Below are positions 16,956-26,270 of a DNA stretch of 64,000 bases, piece by piece. The position numbers and the translations under genes are program-made. The stretch spans positions 53,993 through 117,992 of the forward strand of contig JBAWXZ010000011.1 in the NCBI GenBank assembly GCA_037143795.1. The letters run 5' to 3'. Origin of the DNA: Firm-13 sp037143795. GTDB taxonomy: Bacteria > Bacillota > Clostridia > Saccharofermentanales > Saccharofermentanaceae. Below the pieces are notes generated by a model. That model was not told the DNA's origin. It did not search any database and was given only the letters and a program-made list of their open reading frames with translations. How positions within the stretch are numbered: position 1 is the first letter of the stretch; every line of letters begins with the position of its first letter.

Positions 16956-18496
16956 AATGCCTGCCTCCTCGGTTTTAGTACGGGTGTGGCTCCGAATACC
17001 TGCTTATAAAGATCTGTCTTGATTCCAAATGCCCATTGCTCATATGTGAGGTCCTCATTGCAGTCAAAACTAATACTCAGCGAGTCAGCAAGACTTACAA
17101 TGGATAAGTTCTTAAGCTTCTGTCTGTGCGACGCGTCCATTGCATCGGCCATGCGAAGAATTGCGGTAAGCTTAGAGATTGTAATCCGCTGATCCACAGG
17201 AAGATATTGGAAATATCGATCTGAAAACAAATCCGGCTGCGTGTAAAACCGTGCCGTGTATGCAACGATTTCGCGTTCATCCCTGTTCAGTCCAATGATT
17301 TCCGTGGTATGGATTATTTGATAGGATCGCGAACTGTGGTTGGTCACATGTATGTATTTTCCGACTTCATGCATAATAGCGGCTAACTGTAAAAGCAGTC
17401 TGTCCCGGTCCGTCATACCGTGCTGACGCCTTGTGCTGTCGAAAATAGTCAGCACATTCCTTTCAACCTGCTCGGCGTGTTTTTTATCGTAACGATATCG
17501 CTTGCTGATATGCCGTACGGCCGAAATTGTATCATTAACAGGATCCATCTTCAGCAGAAAGTTCATTTTCTCCCATGCATACTGATACATGACACCGTCA
17601 CAAAGTGAAGCAGCCGGCATGTGAATACCGTCAAGTCCGGTATATTCAAGGTTCTTCTTAATAATCAGCGCGGTTGGCAGCAGCAGACTTGCTGTCGCGG
17701 ACGGAATATTTTTTGAGAGTACAAGGTCTTCAGGCTTTGTCTTCAAAAGATACTCATAGGTCTCCAGAAAACGTTTTTTGGGAAGAAAACAGTACTCACG
17801 CGGTGATAACCCGCTAAGTCCTTTAATAAAGCCTATATCACTCCCAAAAGCGATCATATTCTGAAAATTGATTCCTTTGGGTTCGACGGCATGGTAATCC
17901 TCGAGATCATGCGAGATGAATTCTTCCAGTACACTGGCATAATGTGCTGTCTGGCGTTCAAGGTCCGAAAGAAGTTCACTGACACGAAGCGATCCCAAAA
18001 GCATATTTTGACTGAAAACAAATTCCGACTTGTCATACACTGTGGATTGAATACTGCCAGCACCTATATCGAGAATCAGGGTACCTGACTGAATGATCTT
18101 CTCAATGCCATTCATCAATTCTTTAACGGCAAGATTATGAAAATAGCGTTCCTGGGCATTATCCAGTATTTTGACTACGATGCCCGTACGAAGACGAATC
18201 TGTTCTACAACAAAGTCCCTGTTTTTTGCTTCGCGAAAAGCACTGGTTGCAACACATATTGCATCACTGATTCTATACTCTTTCATTTTGAGAACAAAAC
18301 CGGCAAGAATTTCACACAGTTCTGCAATCTGGTCAGCAGCGATCACTCCCCGCCGATATGTCTCCGCTCCTAACGAAAGGAATCTTCTGACAGATTCAAT
18401 TTCCTTCGGATTTTCTTTAACAGCAAGCTCGAATATTTTAAGACGAATCGAAAGGGATCCTACATCAATAATTGCTATTGTATGTTTTTTTGGCAT
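16952..18496 (-). CDS. ppx: Exopolyphosphatase / Ppx-GppA phosphatase with HD-like domain
   Basis: A 514-residue protein. The N-terminal actin-like ASKHA phosphatase domain begins TIAIIDVGSLSIRL and has LILDIGAGSIQ; the usual GSNS is GSLS here. The C-terminal HD-type domain contains AIMHEVGKYIHV. The family hydrolyses polyphosphate or pppGpp. I choose the ATG at 18496, with GGGGAG ten bases upstream, over an in-frame TTG at 18514. The gene is coupled to ppk1 by a 4-base overlap. Having synthesis and breakdown of polyphosphate in one operon suggests tuning of the pool. Confidence 0.9.
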   Translation of the reverse strand: MPKKHTIAIIDVGSLSIRLKIFELAVKENPKEIESVRRFLSLGAETYRRGVIAADQIAELCEILAGFVLKMKEYRISDAICVATSAFREAKNRDFVVEQIRLRTGIVVKILDNAQERYFHNLAVKELMNGIEKIIQSGTLILDIGAGSIQSTVYDKSEFVFSQNMLLGSLRVSELLSDLERQTAHYASVLEEFISHDLEDYHAVEPKGINFQNMIAFGSDIGFIKGLSGLSPREYCFLPKKRFLETYEYLLKTKPEDLVLSKNIPSATASLLLPTALIIKKNLEYTGLDGIHMPAASLCDGVMYQYAWEKMNFLLKMDPVNDTISAVRHISKRYRYDKKHAEQVERNVLTIFDSTRRQHGMTDRDRLLLQLAAIMHEVGKYIHVTNHSSRSYQIIHTTEIIGLNRDEREIVAYTARFYTQPDLFSDRYFQYLPVDQRITISKLTAILRMADAMDASHRQKLKNLSIVSLADSLSISFDCNEDLTYEQWAFGIKTDLYKQVFGATPVLKPRRQAL

Positions 18497-18661
18497 ATTA
18501 GTTATACTCCCCAAATGCAGGTGAATATGTCAGGTTCTTTTAATTATACAACGGGAAGTGCCGAACTGAACCTTTGATTTGATTTTTACTTGAATAAATA
18601 TGTATATCAGACCGCAAAATTTCATCTTGCTGCAAAATGCACCGACAATTGCAGTGTCTGA

Positions 18662-18667
18662 TATAAT
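18662..18667 (+). promoter_or_regulatory. Extended -10 box for the thioesterase gene
   Basis: TGA-TATAAT lies 42 bases before the ATG at 18709. The TG dinucleotide makes it an extended -10; no good -35 is visible. Confidence 0.5.
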
Positions 18668-18708
18668 ATACGGAAAAAGTATATATTATCTATCCAGGAG
18701 GAAAACTT

Positions 18709-19242
18709 ATGAATAATACAACTAATTCGTCTATTCCCGCCTCCGGTGAAAATATTAAGGCTTCCAAGGAGGCTATAGAGGGACGATTAAACGACTTGCT
18801 GGAAGAACTGTCACAACAGGAAGAATCAAGGTTTTCGCGTGTTCGTTCCCGAAAGGATTCGTACACGGAGCATGTTGAAATTGTAATGTACAGACATACC
18901 AATGGAGCCGGGCGTCTTTTCGGAGGCTCACTGATGCAGATGATTGACACCATAGGCGCTATATGTGCCCGTCGTCATGCAGGCACCGAGGTAACTACAG
19001 TAGCGATAGATAATTTGTCATTTAAGGCTCCCGCACAGCTTAACTCAACACTTCTGCTGATAGCAGAAGTGGAGCATGTCGGCAGAACATCCATAAAAGT
19101 TAAAATATCGACTTATGTGGAAGACTTAAGCGGTGCCAGGGAAGAAGTTAATGTCGCTCATCTCACATTCGTGGCAATGGACCGGTTCAACAGGCCGACA
19201 CCGGTCCCGAGACTTAAGGAACAGGAATCGGAAGCACAATAA
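18709..19242 (+). CDS. Hotdog-fold acyl-CoA thioesterase
   Basis: A 177-residue protein with an acyl-CoA hydrolase hotdog domain at about 45-160. TNGAGRLFGGSLMQMIDTIGA is the catalytic helix with the N/G-rich lead-in, VAIDNLSFKAP is the central strand, and VGRTSIKVKI follows. It would hydrolyse acyl-CoA to free acid and CoA in the cytoplasm, usually as a hexamer. The first 45 residues are a charged helix rich in Glu and Arg. CCAGGAGGAAAA precedes the ATG. It is monocistronic and faces a long hairpin and a convergent transporter gene. Confidence 0.88.
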   Translation: MNNTTNSSIPASGENIKASKEAIEGRLNDLLEELSQQEESRFSRVRSRKDSYTEHVEIVMYRHTNGAGRLFGGSLMQMIDTIGAICARRHAGTEVTTVAIDNLSFKAPAQLNSTLLLIAEVEHVGRTSIKVKISTYVEDLSGAREEVNVAHLTFVAMDRFNRPTPVPRLKEQESEAQ

Positions 19243-19265
19243 TCAGAATTTTTCCCGTTGAATAA

Positions 19266-19343
19266 AGGACCTGTGTATATTCTCCGCGCTCTCCCGGGCC
19301 CAAGCCCCTTTGGAAGCAGCGTGTGAGAACGCACACAGGTCCT
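19266..19343. terminator. Long hairpin between convergent genes
   Basis: AGGACCTGTGT at 19266-19276 is the exact reverse complement of 19333-19343. The 56 bases between them are GC-rich and can form further short stems. A GTTTTG stretch follows on the plus strand. It most simply ends transcription from both sides, though the long structured loop is unusual. Confidence 0.5.
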
Positions 19344-19455
19344 GTTTTGTATTGCAGAGTGATTTCCGCATCTTTTTCTGTCCGCTGAAAGATGCATTTC
19401 TTATACGCATCTTCACGGATAATTCGGGACTAACAGAATATTGGCAGCTGCTGCA

Positions 19456-20160
19456 TTATGTTTTTTTCATTGCCTTGGAGAGTGCTTTTGTAATTGCTGT
19501 ACCTGCCACCATGCATACAGCCGCTTCAATTACTGCATTAATTGTAATAAGTACACTCAAAATTGCCAGAAGATTTTTACCGAATCCCTGAATATATTCA
19601 GATGTACCGAAGAATAGAATCAACGCCCCTACAAAAAGGACAGTGTTAATGACTGCTCCGCTTAGAGATGCCACTGCGAATGACCAGATTTTTGTTTTAT
19701 CAATTTTTGACAAAGCCCTGAAAATGAGTCCTACAAAGATCCCCATCAGTATGCGCGGAACCATGCACATTATAAAAGTGAATATTGGATTAATCCCCAA
19801 AAGAGTCGTTCCGAACAGATCCATGCCGAAGCACTGTATAAAACTGGTAATACCAAACACGCCGCCAAGTATTGCACCGCATGCAGGCCCAATCATAATT
19901 GCTCCGATGACTACAGGAATGGAAAGAAAAGTAATGGAAATCGTGCCGATTTTCAGATAGCCGAGAGGTGTGAACGCCATGACAATGAGGATTGCTGCAA
20001 GTACGGCCGTCTGTACCATCCGCAGTGTTTTTTCATTTGTTTTCGGAATTGGTTTTGTGGTTGTTGGTGAGGTTGTTTGTGCGGTTGTTTTCGGATCAGA
20101 CAACGGGGGGTTCTGCTTGTGGGTTTCTGAGATTGAATTGAAATCCGGTTGTGTGTTCAT
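19456..20160 (-). CDS. ECF transporter S component, probably pantothenate
   Basis: A 234-residue membrane protein with about six helices after a polar Thr/Pro-rich N-terminus of some 45 residues. AAILIVMAFTPLGYLKIG and SITFLSIPVVIGAIMIGPACGAILGGVFG are typical S-component segments for vitamin capture. It would dock on a shared EcfAAT energising module encoded elsewhere. Its start is 84 bases after the stop of coaX, pantothenate kinase, so pantothenate is the likely cargo by context. AAAGGAGCG precedes the ATG. Confidence 0.85.
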   Translation of the reverse strand: MNTQPDFNSISETHKQNPPLSDPKTTAQTTSPTTTKPIPKTNEKTLRMVQTAVLAAILIVMAFTPLGYLKIGTISITFLSIPVVIGAIMIGPACGAILGGVFGITSFIQCFGMDLFGTTLLGINPIFTFIMCMVPRILMGIFVGLIFRALSKIDKTKIWSFAVASLSGAVINTVLFVGALILFFGTSEYIQGFGKNLLAILSVLITINAVIEAAVCMVAGTAITKALSKAMKKT

Positions 20161-20244
20161 AGTCTTCGCTCCTTTTGCTGTCGCCTCATTTTCATAAGTG
20201 CAACGCTCTGTGATTCTATTTATAAAAGCGATATCGCTTCTATA

Positions 20245-21030
20245 TCATGTTTTATGACGATAGTTAACGTCATAGATCTTCTTCAAACCAAGAAGGGTAA
20301 GGTTTGGCTCTACACGAATTTTATGTCCGCCCCTGCAAAACGGCAGAATGACATCAGCGAATTCACCGGTTGCGATTACAGTCAGTTCTTTTGTCCCCCA
20401 CTCTTCTGCAATGCGGTCAAGCAAACCGTCAATCATGGAAGCATTACCGTATACACTGCCGCTTACCATGGAATCAATGGTATTCTTGCCGAGTAAAACC
20501 CTGGGTTTATCCAGGGAAATGCGTGGAAGTTCTGCTGCCTGTGCGGATAATGCATCCAGGGAAGAACGGACACCGGGGTAGATCAGCACACCGCACAGTT
20601 CCCCGGACCCATTGATTGCGGTAAGTGTCGTAGCTGTTCCAAGATCCAGAATAACCAGCGGGCATTTTTCAAGGGAAGTTGCAGCAACTGCATTCGCTAC
20701 AATATCCGCACCCATCTGCGAGGGAATGTCGGTTTTAATGTTTAATCCGCTTTTAACGCCGGGGCCAACAAGCAATGGTTTTATCAGTGTGATTTTCTCA
20801 ACCGCATGGCTAAAAGCAGAATTGAGCGGCCTGACAACGGAAGAAATGATTGCACCGTCAATCCCCGATAATGCTACATGGTACATCGCAAAAACACCGC
20901 TCACAAGAATTGCATATTCATCTACGCTCTTCTCATAGGACGTAGCAATTTTCGAGTCAAATACCATGGTATCTCCGTCAAAAACACCAAATGTAATATT
21001 TGTGTTTCCGATATCACAGACAAACAGCAT
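20245..21030 (-). CDS. coaX: Type III pantothenate kinase
   Basis: A 261-residue ASKHA kinase that phosphorylates pantothenate, the first step to coenzyme A. The phosphate loop MLFVCDIGNTNITFGVFDGD, the GADIVANAVAA motif and VILDLGTATTLTAI are diagnostic for CoaX. I use the ATG at 21030 because GAGGAGAAGG precedes it; an in-frame start at 21045 would overlap this site. The gene lies downstream of a repeat-rich 467-base gap after ilvB and upstream of the S component. Valine-pathway ketoisovalerate also feeds pantothenate, so the neighbourhood is metabolically coherent. Confidence 0.94.
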   Translation of the reverse strand: MLFVCDIGNTNITFGVFDGDTMVFDSKIATSYEKSVDEYAILVSGVFAMYHVALSGIDGAIISSVVRPLNSAFSHAVEKITLIKPLLVGPGVKSGLNIKTDIPSQMGADIVANAVAATSLEKCPLVILDLGTATTLTAINGSGELCGVLIYPGVRSSLDALSAQAAELPRISLDKPRVLLGKNTIDSMVSGSVYGNASMIDGLLDRIAEEWGTKELTVIATGEFADVILPFCRGGHKIRVEPNLTLLGLKKIYDVNYRHKT

Positions 21031-21124
21031 GTTCCTTCTCCTCACGATCTATTTTAAAACTGTATCCCGACTCAATTATACAACGACATAGCGCAGAGAG
21101 GAAGCATATATGGATCGCTCCCCC

Positions 21125-21250
21125 TGTCCTCGGGTGAGCGGGCCTATTACTTTCGCTCCCATGTCCTCGGGTGAGCGGGCCTATTACTTTCGCTCCCATG
21201 TCCTCGGCCTTCGGCCTGCGTAAGGTCGCTCGAGTAATAGGCCCGCTCAC
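21125..21250. repeat. 37-bp tandem repeats with an inverted partner
   Basis: Two identical 37-base units lie at 21125-21161 and 21162-21198, with the first nine bases of a third at 21199. Each contains gtgagcgggcctattac, whose exact reverse complement is at 21234-21250, so either unit can pair with it as a long stem. The stretch has no reading frame worth annotating. It is the coaX-proximal half of the 467-base gap between ilvB and coaX. Confidence 0.85.
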
Positions 21251-21292
21251 TGCCAGGCGCCCGTTGGGCGCTAAGGAAATATATCTCGTTAC

Positions 21293-21506
21293 TTGCGCGA
21301 CCGCTTCAGCGGAGCGCCCCACGAGGGATGTGATGCCATTTGTGAGCGCGCTTTAGCGGGGCGGAAGCCCCGCGTCCAGCGCGAGCATTGCATTCCTTGC
21401 GCGACCGCTTCAGCGGAGCGCCCACGAGGGATGTGATGCCGTTTGCGAGCGCGCTTTAGCGGGGCGAAAGCCCCGCGTCCAGCGCGAGCAAATGGCATCA
21501 CATCCC
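21293..21506. repeat. 104-bp tandem palindromic units reaching into the ilvB stop
   Basis: Two near-identical units start at 21293 and 21397 (period 104). Each contains the hairpins ccgcttcagcgg and gcgggg-cgaaagccccgc and the word gggatgtgatgccatttg (21325-21342; one mismatch at 21428-21445). The exact reverse complement of that word is at 21489-21506 and covers the last two codons and stop of ilvB. The array can fold into nested stems of roughly 80 bases. It fills the ilvB-proximal half of the gap. Confidence 0.85.
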
Positions 21507-23198
21507 CGGCATGATTATATCTTCCGGATTCTTCCCGGGCGGTATCATCGGATAAACTAATTCTTCAGCATCAAGAATAACATGTAACACGTATGGTTCT
21601 TCAGTGGAAAGCATTTTTGCAAGGTTATCCCTGAATTCCAGTGCGTTTGTCGCCCTTCCACCCGCTATTCCATATGCATCGGCGATCTGAATGAAATTCG
21701 GATTGTTGTCCAGAATGGAATGACTGTATCTTTTCCCGAAGAAAAGCTGCTGCCACTGCCGGACCATGCCGAGCTGCTGGTTATCCATAATAATTACTTT
21801 GACGTTGATTCCGAGATTCTGCAGCGTTCCGAATTCCTGGATGGTCATCTGAATACCGCCGTCGCCGACGAATAGAACAACCGGTCGATCAGGTGCAGCT
21901 ATGGCTGCACCGATTGCTGCAGGAAGGCCGAAACCCATTGTTCCCAGCCCACCCGATGTCAGGAACGAACGCGGTGATTCGATTGAAAAGTACTGGGAGG
22001 CAAACATCTGATGCTGCCCTACATCTGTTACAAGAATTGGATTTTTGCCTTTGTAGGCCTCAGATATCTCATGTACAACTGCTTCGGGCAGGAGTTTATC
22101 GTTGAGCATTACAAGTTCACTTGTGAGTTCACGGAAACGTTCTGCTTTCGCCTGCATTTTTGATATCCATTCGGACCAGGCCGCAATGAAGTCATAATCC
22201 GGCATATGCCGTAGAACATGCGCAAAAAAGTTTGCCGCATCATCTTCAATTTCTACAGTGGGACGAATGTTTTTGCCGATTTCAGCAGGATCAATGTCAA
22301 CATGAATGACTTCCCGCGTTTTGTTCTGATTGTACTTGTCGGGATCACCTATAATACGGTCAGAAAAACGGCAGCCGACAGCAATCAGCAGATCACAGTT
22401 TCCTATGGCAGAGTTGGCCTGCGGCGTGCCGTGCATACCAACCATACCAAGATACTGCGGATGATTTTCTGCGATTACGCCCTTTGCCATCATGGAGGTT
22501 GCAACCGGAATACCTGTCGCCTCCGCAAATTTCTGCATCAGGGCACTGGCCCCGTCTGAAATAATCACTCCTCCGCCCAGCAGGAGAAGCGGGCGTCTGG
22601 CTCGTTCAAGTGCTTCAAACACGGAAACTACCTGGGTTTCAATTTTTTTCCTCGGAGGACGATGCCTCATGACACTTACGGCAGAAGGCGGATTTTCAGG
22701 TATCTGCGCTGCAAGTATGTCTTTGGGAACGTTTACAAGTACAGGACCGGGCCTGCCGTCCGTTGTAAGGTTCCACGCTTCTTCAAGTGTCGGCAGAAGT
22801 TCAGCCGGATCCATAACCAGATAATTATATTTTGTTATTGGCTGTGTAATACCGGTGATATCCGCTTCCTGAAAAGCATCTTTGCCCGTGCAGTTGCGTG
22901 CAACGGCACCCGTTATGGCAAATAACGGTACGGAATCCAGAAAAGCATCTGCAATTCCTGTAACAAGATTCGTCGCACCGGGTCCGGACGTCGCAATTAC
23001 GACACCGGGTCTTCCGGTAACCTTGGCATAACCCTCTGCCGCATGGACAGCACCCTGCTCGTGTCTTGTAAGAACATGGGGAAAGTCAGCCTGATAGATG
23101 GCATCGTAGAGAACCAGTATCGGTCCTCCCGGATATCCGAACGCAGGATTCACTCCTTTTTCTTTTAAAAATGCAACAATCGTCTCTGCACCATTCAT
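21498..23198 (-). CDS. ilvB: Acetolactate synthase, large subunit
   Basis: A 566-residue ThDP enzyme joining two pyruvates to acetolactate, or pyruvate and 2-oxobutyrate to acetohydroxybutyrate. AFGYPGGPILVLYDA and HEQGAVHAAEGYA (catalytic Glu), the central FAD/DHS-like domain, and GDGGIQMTIQEFGTLQNLGINVKVIIMDN (ThDP and Mg site) are all intact. The ATG at 23198 follows AGGTGA; a GTG at 23207 is an alternative. It is last in the cimA-leuCDB-ilvDB operon. No regulatory small subunit ilvN is beside it. Its last codons and stop form part of a downstream palindrome arm. Confidence 0.94.
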   Translation of the reverse strand: MNGAETIVAFLKEKGVNPAFGYPGGPILVLYDAIYQADFPHVLTRHEQGAVHAAEGYAKVTGRPGVVIATSGPGATNLVTGIADAFLDSVPLFAITGAVARNCTGKDAFQEADITGITQPITKYNYLVMDPAELLPTLEEAWNLTTDGRPGPVLVNVPKDILAAQIPENPPSAVSVMRHRPPRKKIETQVVSVFEALERARRPLLLLGGGVIISDGASALMQKFAEATGIPVATSMMAKGVIAENHPQYLGMVGMHGTPQANSAIGNCDLLIAVGCRFSDRIIGDPDKYNQNKTREVIHVDIDPAEIGKNIRPTVEIEDDAANFFAHVLRHMPDYDFIAAWSEWISKMQAKAERFRELTSELVMLNDKLLPEAVVHEISEAYKGKNPILVTDVGQHQMFASQYFSIESPRSFLTSGGLGTMGFGLPAAIGAAIAAPDRPVVLFVGDGGIQMTIQEFGTLQNLGINVKVIIMDNQQLGMVRQWQQLFFGKRYSHSILDNNPNFIQIADAYGIAGGRATNALEFRDNLAKMLSTEEPYVLHVILDAEELVYPMIPPGKNPEDIIMPGM

Positions 23199-23281
23199 AC
23201 TCTTCACCTGTATCCTATTCTGATCCGGGGCTGTCGCCCTATCTATGCGGATTCACACAGAATGATCAAATTCCGCAATTT

Positions 23282-24961
23282 TTATATCCGGCAGATTTTT
23301 ACATGATTCATGCTGGCCCCGTTTGCCGCTGAATCCGCAAGATCCTCATACCGTGCAAGAATGCCCGTAAGCAGACGATCGGGGACTTCTGCGGGTTTTC
23401 TCAGGGCCAGTATTTGCTCGTCAACATTAAGTGTCAGTGTGCGGTCAGGAATGTTAATGGAAATCAGATCTCCGTTCTCTACATATGCGAGAGGTCCGCC
23501 GACAGCGGCCTCGGGGCATACATGCCCGACTGACGATCCCCGTGTGGCTCCCGAAAAACGTCCGTCCGTAATAAGTGCAACGCTCGTATCGAGCCCCATA
23601 CCTGCAACTGCAGAGGTCGGGGTCAGCATCTCCCTCATACCGGGGCCGCCTTTAGGACCTTCAAAACGAATAACTATGACATCTCCGGGATTAATTTCAC
23701 CGGCAAAAATGGCGCTTGTTGCTTCCTCTTCCGAGTTGTACACACGGGCAGGCCCCTGATGAACCATCATTTCCGGAAGAACGGCACCCTTTTTGACAAT
23801 GGCATATTCCGGAGCGAGGTTTCCTCTGAGTACGGCCAGTCCTCCGTCTTTTGCAATCGGATCATCAATCGATGCGATAACTCTTCCGTCTGCTCCCGGA
23901 TTGCCTTCAATACGTTCTGCAATCGTTCCGTCCACGGAAGGATTCATTATCGAAAGAAGGCCTGTTTTTGCCAATTCAGCAAGAACCTGGGTAATTCCTC
24001 CTACTTCGTTCAAGTCCGTAATGAAAACAGAACTTGCAGGGTTCAGTTTGCTTAGCTGCGGTGTTGTATCGGTAACATGCGAAATATCCTCCATCGTAAG
24101 TGCATATCCGGCTTCTCTCGAAATTGCAAGAAGATGCAGTACACTGTTGGTCGAACCGCCTAGTGCCATATCTACCCGCAGTGCATTGAAAATAGCGTCT
24201 TTGGTCATAATGTCCCTGGCGGTTTTACCTTCCTCAAGCAGTGTCATGATTCTCATTCCGGTCTGTTTGGCAAGACGTCGTCTGGCCGAGAACACTGCTG
24301 GGATCGTTCCGTTTCCGGGAAGAGCCATACCAAGTGCTTCAGTAATGCAATTCATTGTGTTGGCTGTATACATGCCCGAACAGCTTCCGCATGTCGGGCA
24401 GCATGCTATTTCCATTTCAGATAATTCTTCAGCAGTCATTTTTCCGGCTGCATACTTACCTGACGCTTCGAACATATCGGATAATCCGATTCTCTGACCG
24501 TGGTAATTTCCGGGAAGCATCGGGCCCCCTGAAATAAATATGGCCGGAATATTTAGTCTGGCAGCAGCCATCAGCATACCGGGTACGACTTTGTCGCAGC
24601 TCGGAATAAATACAACTGCATCCAACGGATGTGCCATCAGTACAAGTTCACAGGAATCGGCAATTACATCTCGGCTGACAAGCGAATATTTCATTCCGAC
24701 GTGATTCATTGCCGTACCGTCGCAGACACCGATTGCAGGAAATTCAAATGGTACGCCGCCCGACATACGAATTCCGTCCTTAACACATTGGGCCAGTTCG
24801 CGAAGATGCATATGTCCGGGAATCAGTTCCGAGAAAGAATTGACCACACCGATCATCGGGCGTTTTAATTCTTCAGGAGTCAGGCCAAGCGCGTAGAAAA
24901 GTGACCTGTGTGCCGCCCGGCTCGGGTCTTTTGTCATCTGTCCGCTGCGTTCATTATTCAT
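23282..24961 (-). CDS. ilvD: Dihydroxy-acid dehydratase
   Basis: A 559-residue Fe-S dehydratase making the 2-oxo acid precursors of Val and Ile. Cluster cysteines appear in PSCDKVVPGM and CCPTCGSCSGMYTANTMNC; GGSTNSVLHLLAI and DGRFSGATRGSSVGHV are also conserved. The ATG at 24961 has AGGTGG upstream. The reading frame extends upstream to 25051, but the extra residues do not resemble IlvD. It lies between leuB and ilvB in one transcript unit. Confidence 0.95.
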   Translation of the reverse strand: MNNERSGQMTKDPSRAAHRSLFYALGLTPEELKRPMIGVVNSFSELIPGHMHLRELAQCVKDGIRMSGGVPFEFPAIGVCDGTAMNHVGMKYSLVSRDVIADSCELVLMAHPLDAVVFIPSCDKVVPGMLMAAARLNIPAIFISGGPMLPGNYHGQRIGLSDMFEASGKYAAGKMTAEELSEMEIACCPTCGSCSGMYTANTMNCITEALGMALPGNGTIPAVFSARRRLAKQTGMRIMTLLEEGKTARDIMTKDAIFNALRVDMALGGSTNSVLHLLAISREAGYALTMEDISHVTDTTPQLSKLNPASSVFITDLNEVGGITQVLAELAKTGLLSIMNPSVDGTIAERIEGNPGADGRVIASIDDPIAKDGGLAVLRGNLAPEYAIVKKGAVLPEMMVHQGPARVYNSEEEATSAIFAGEINPGDVIVIRFEGPKGGPGMREMLTPTSAVAGMGLDTSVALITDGRFSGATRGSSVGHVCPEAAVGGPLAYVENGDLISINIPDRTLTLNVDEQILALRKPAEVPDRLLTGILARYEDLADSAANGASMNHVKICRI

Positions 24962-25084
24962 AATGCCACCTGCTTTTCTCTTTGTGCCTGTCGTAAGGAC
25001 AGGATTTATGCTGTGAAAACAGAGAGTGAAAAAAATCCCGCTCTCCCTCAAATTATTGTTCAGGTTCGGCCCCTTGACGGGGCA

Positions 25085-26188
25085 TTAAACAATTGACGCT
25101 ATAACCTTTGCAGTCATTTCCTTTGTGCCCAGGACAACCAGATCATCGGAGTAGGCAATGTCGATTGTCCGGTATCCCTGTGAAAGGACCATCGCAACAG
25201 CTGCTTCGATTGCATCTGCTTCTTTTGCCAGGGAAAACGACCATCGCAGCATCATTGCAGCGGATAGTATTGTCGCCAGCGGGTTTGCCTTGTTCTGTCC
25301 GGCTATATCCGGCGCTGTGCCGTGCACGGGCTCGTACATGCCGGGTTTGCCGGGCACACCGAGGGATGCGGAAGGCAGCATACCGATTGAACCGGTAATC
25401 ATTCCCGCCTCGTCCGACAGGATATCGCCGAACATGTTTGATGTAATCATAACATCAAAATCACCTGGATGTCTTACAAGCTGCATTGATGCATTATCCA
25501 CATACATATATGACAGTTCGATTTCGGGATATTCCACGGCAATTCGATCCGTTACCTCTCTCCAGAGGCGTGAACTTTCAAGAATATTCGCCTTATCAAC
25601 ACTGACAACTCTTTTCTTTCTTCCCATTGCCAATTCAAAACCAACACGTACTATGCGCTCAATCTCGACTTCACAGTAACTCTCCGTATCATAAGCTTCC
25701 TGGCCTCTGGACTTCCCGTCCGATGTTTTCCCGCCGTCTCTTCTTCCCCTTTCGCCAAAATAGATGCCGCCCGTCAGTTCACGGACAATCATGATATCTA
25801 TTCCATCTGCCACAAAGGTGTCCTTAAGCGGGCAGGCCTCGGAAAGTTCTTTGTGAAGTACGGCGGGACGAAGGTTGGCGTAAAGGCCAAGCCCTGCGCG
25901 AAGTCCTAAAAGTGCCTGTTCCGGGCGCTGATTTCCGGGAAGTGTATCCCACTTCGGTCCGCCGACAGCACCCAGAAGAACAGCGTCACTCTTTTTGCAT
26001 GCAGCCAGTGTAGATGCCGGAAGGGCTTCCCCCGTCGCATCGATAGCGCTTCCGCCGGCGAGCAGTTCTTTAAAATGAAAGGTATGACCGTATTTCTGTG
26101 CGATCACTTCCAGGACCTCACATGTCATATTCGTGACTTCCGGTCCGATGCCGTCTCCCGGAATAACTGCTATATTATAAGATCCCAT
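25085..26188 (-). CDS. leuB: 3-isopropylmalate / 3-methylmalate dehydrogenase
   Basis: A 367-residue NAD-dependent beta-decarboxylating dehydrogenase. VIPGDGIGPEV opens the fold, RELTGGIYFGERG carries substrate-binding residues, and YVDNASMQLVRHPGDFDVMITSNMFGDILSDEA is the metal-binding signature. In this operon it probably serves both leucine synthesis (isopropylmalate) and the citramalate route (3-methylmalate to 2-oxobutyrate). AGGAGGACATTTGAA precedes the ATG. Length is normal. Confidence 0.95.
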   Translation of the reverse strand: MGSYNIAVIPGDGIGPEVTNMTCEVLEVIAQKYGHTFHFKELLAGGSAIDATGEALPASTLAACKKSDAVLLGAVGGPKWDTLPGNQRPEQALLGLRAGLGLYANLRPAVLHKELSEACPLKDTFVADGIDIMIVRELTGGIYFGERGRRDGGKTSDGKSRGQEAYDTESYCEVEIERIVRVGFELAMGRKKRVVSVDKANILESSRLWREVTDRIAVEYPEIELSYMYVDNASMQLVRHPGDFDVMITSNMFGDILSDEAGMITGSIGMLPSASLGVPGKPGMYEPVHGTAPDIAGQNKANPLATILSAAMMLRWSFSLAKEADAIEAAVAMVLSQGYRTIDIAYSDDLVVLGTKEMTAKVIASIV

Positions 26189-26270
26189 TTCAAATGTCCT
26201 CCTGTACGGACCGTTGTATCAGCGTCCCGTATGATTTTTAGTGCAGTTCTTTATGCGGTGTATTTATTGT

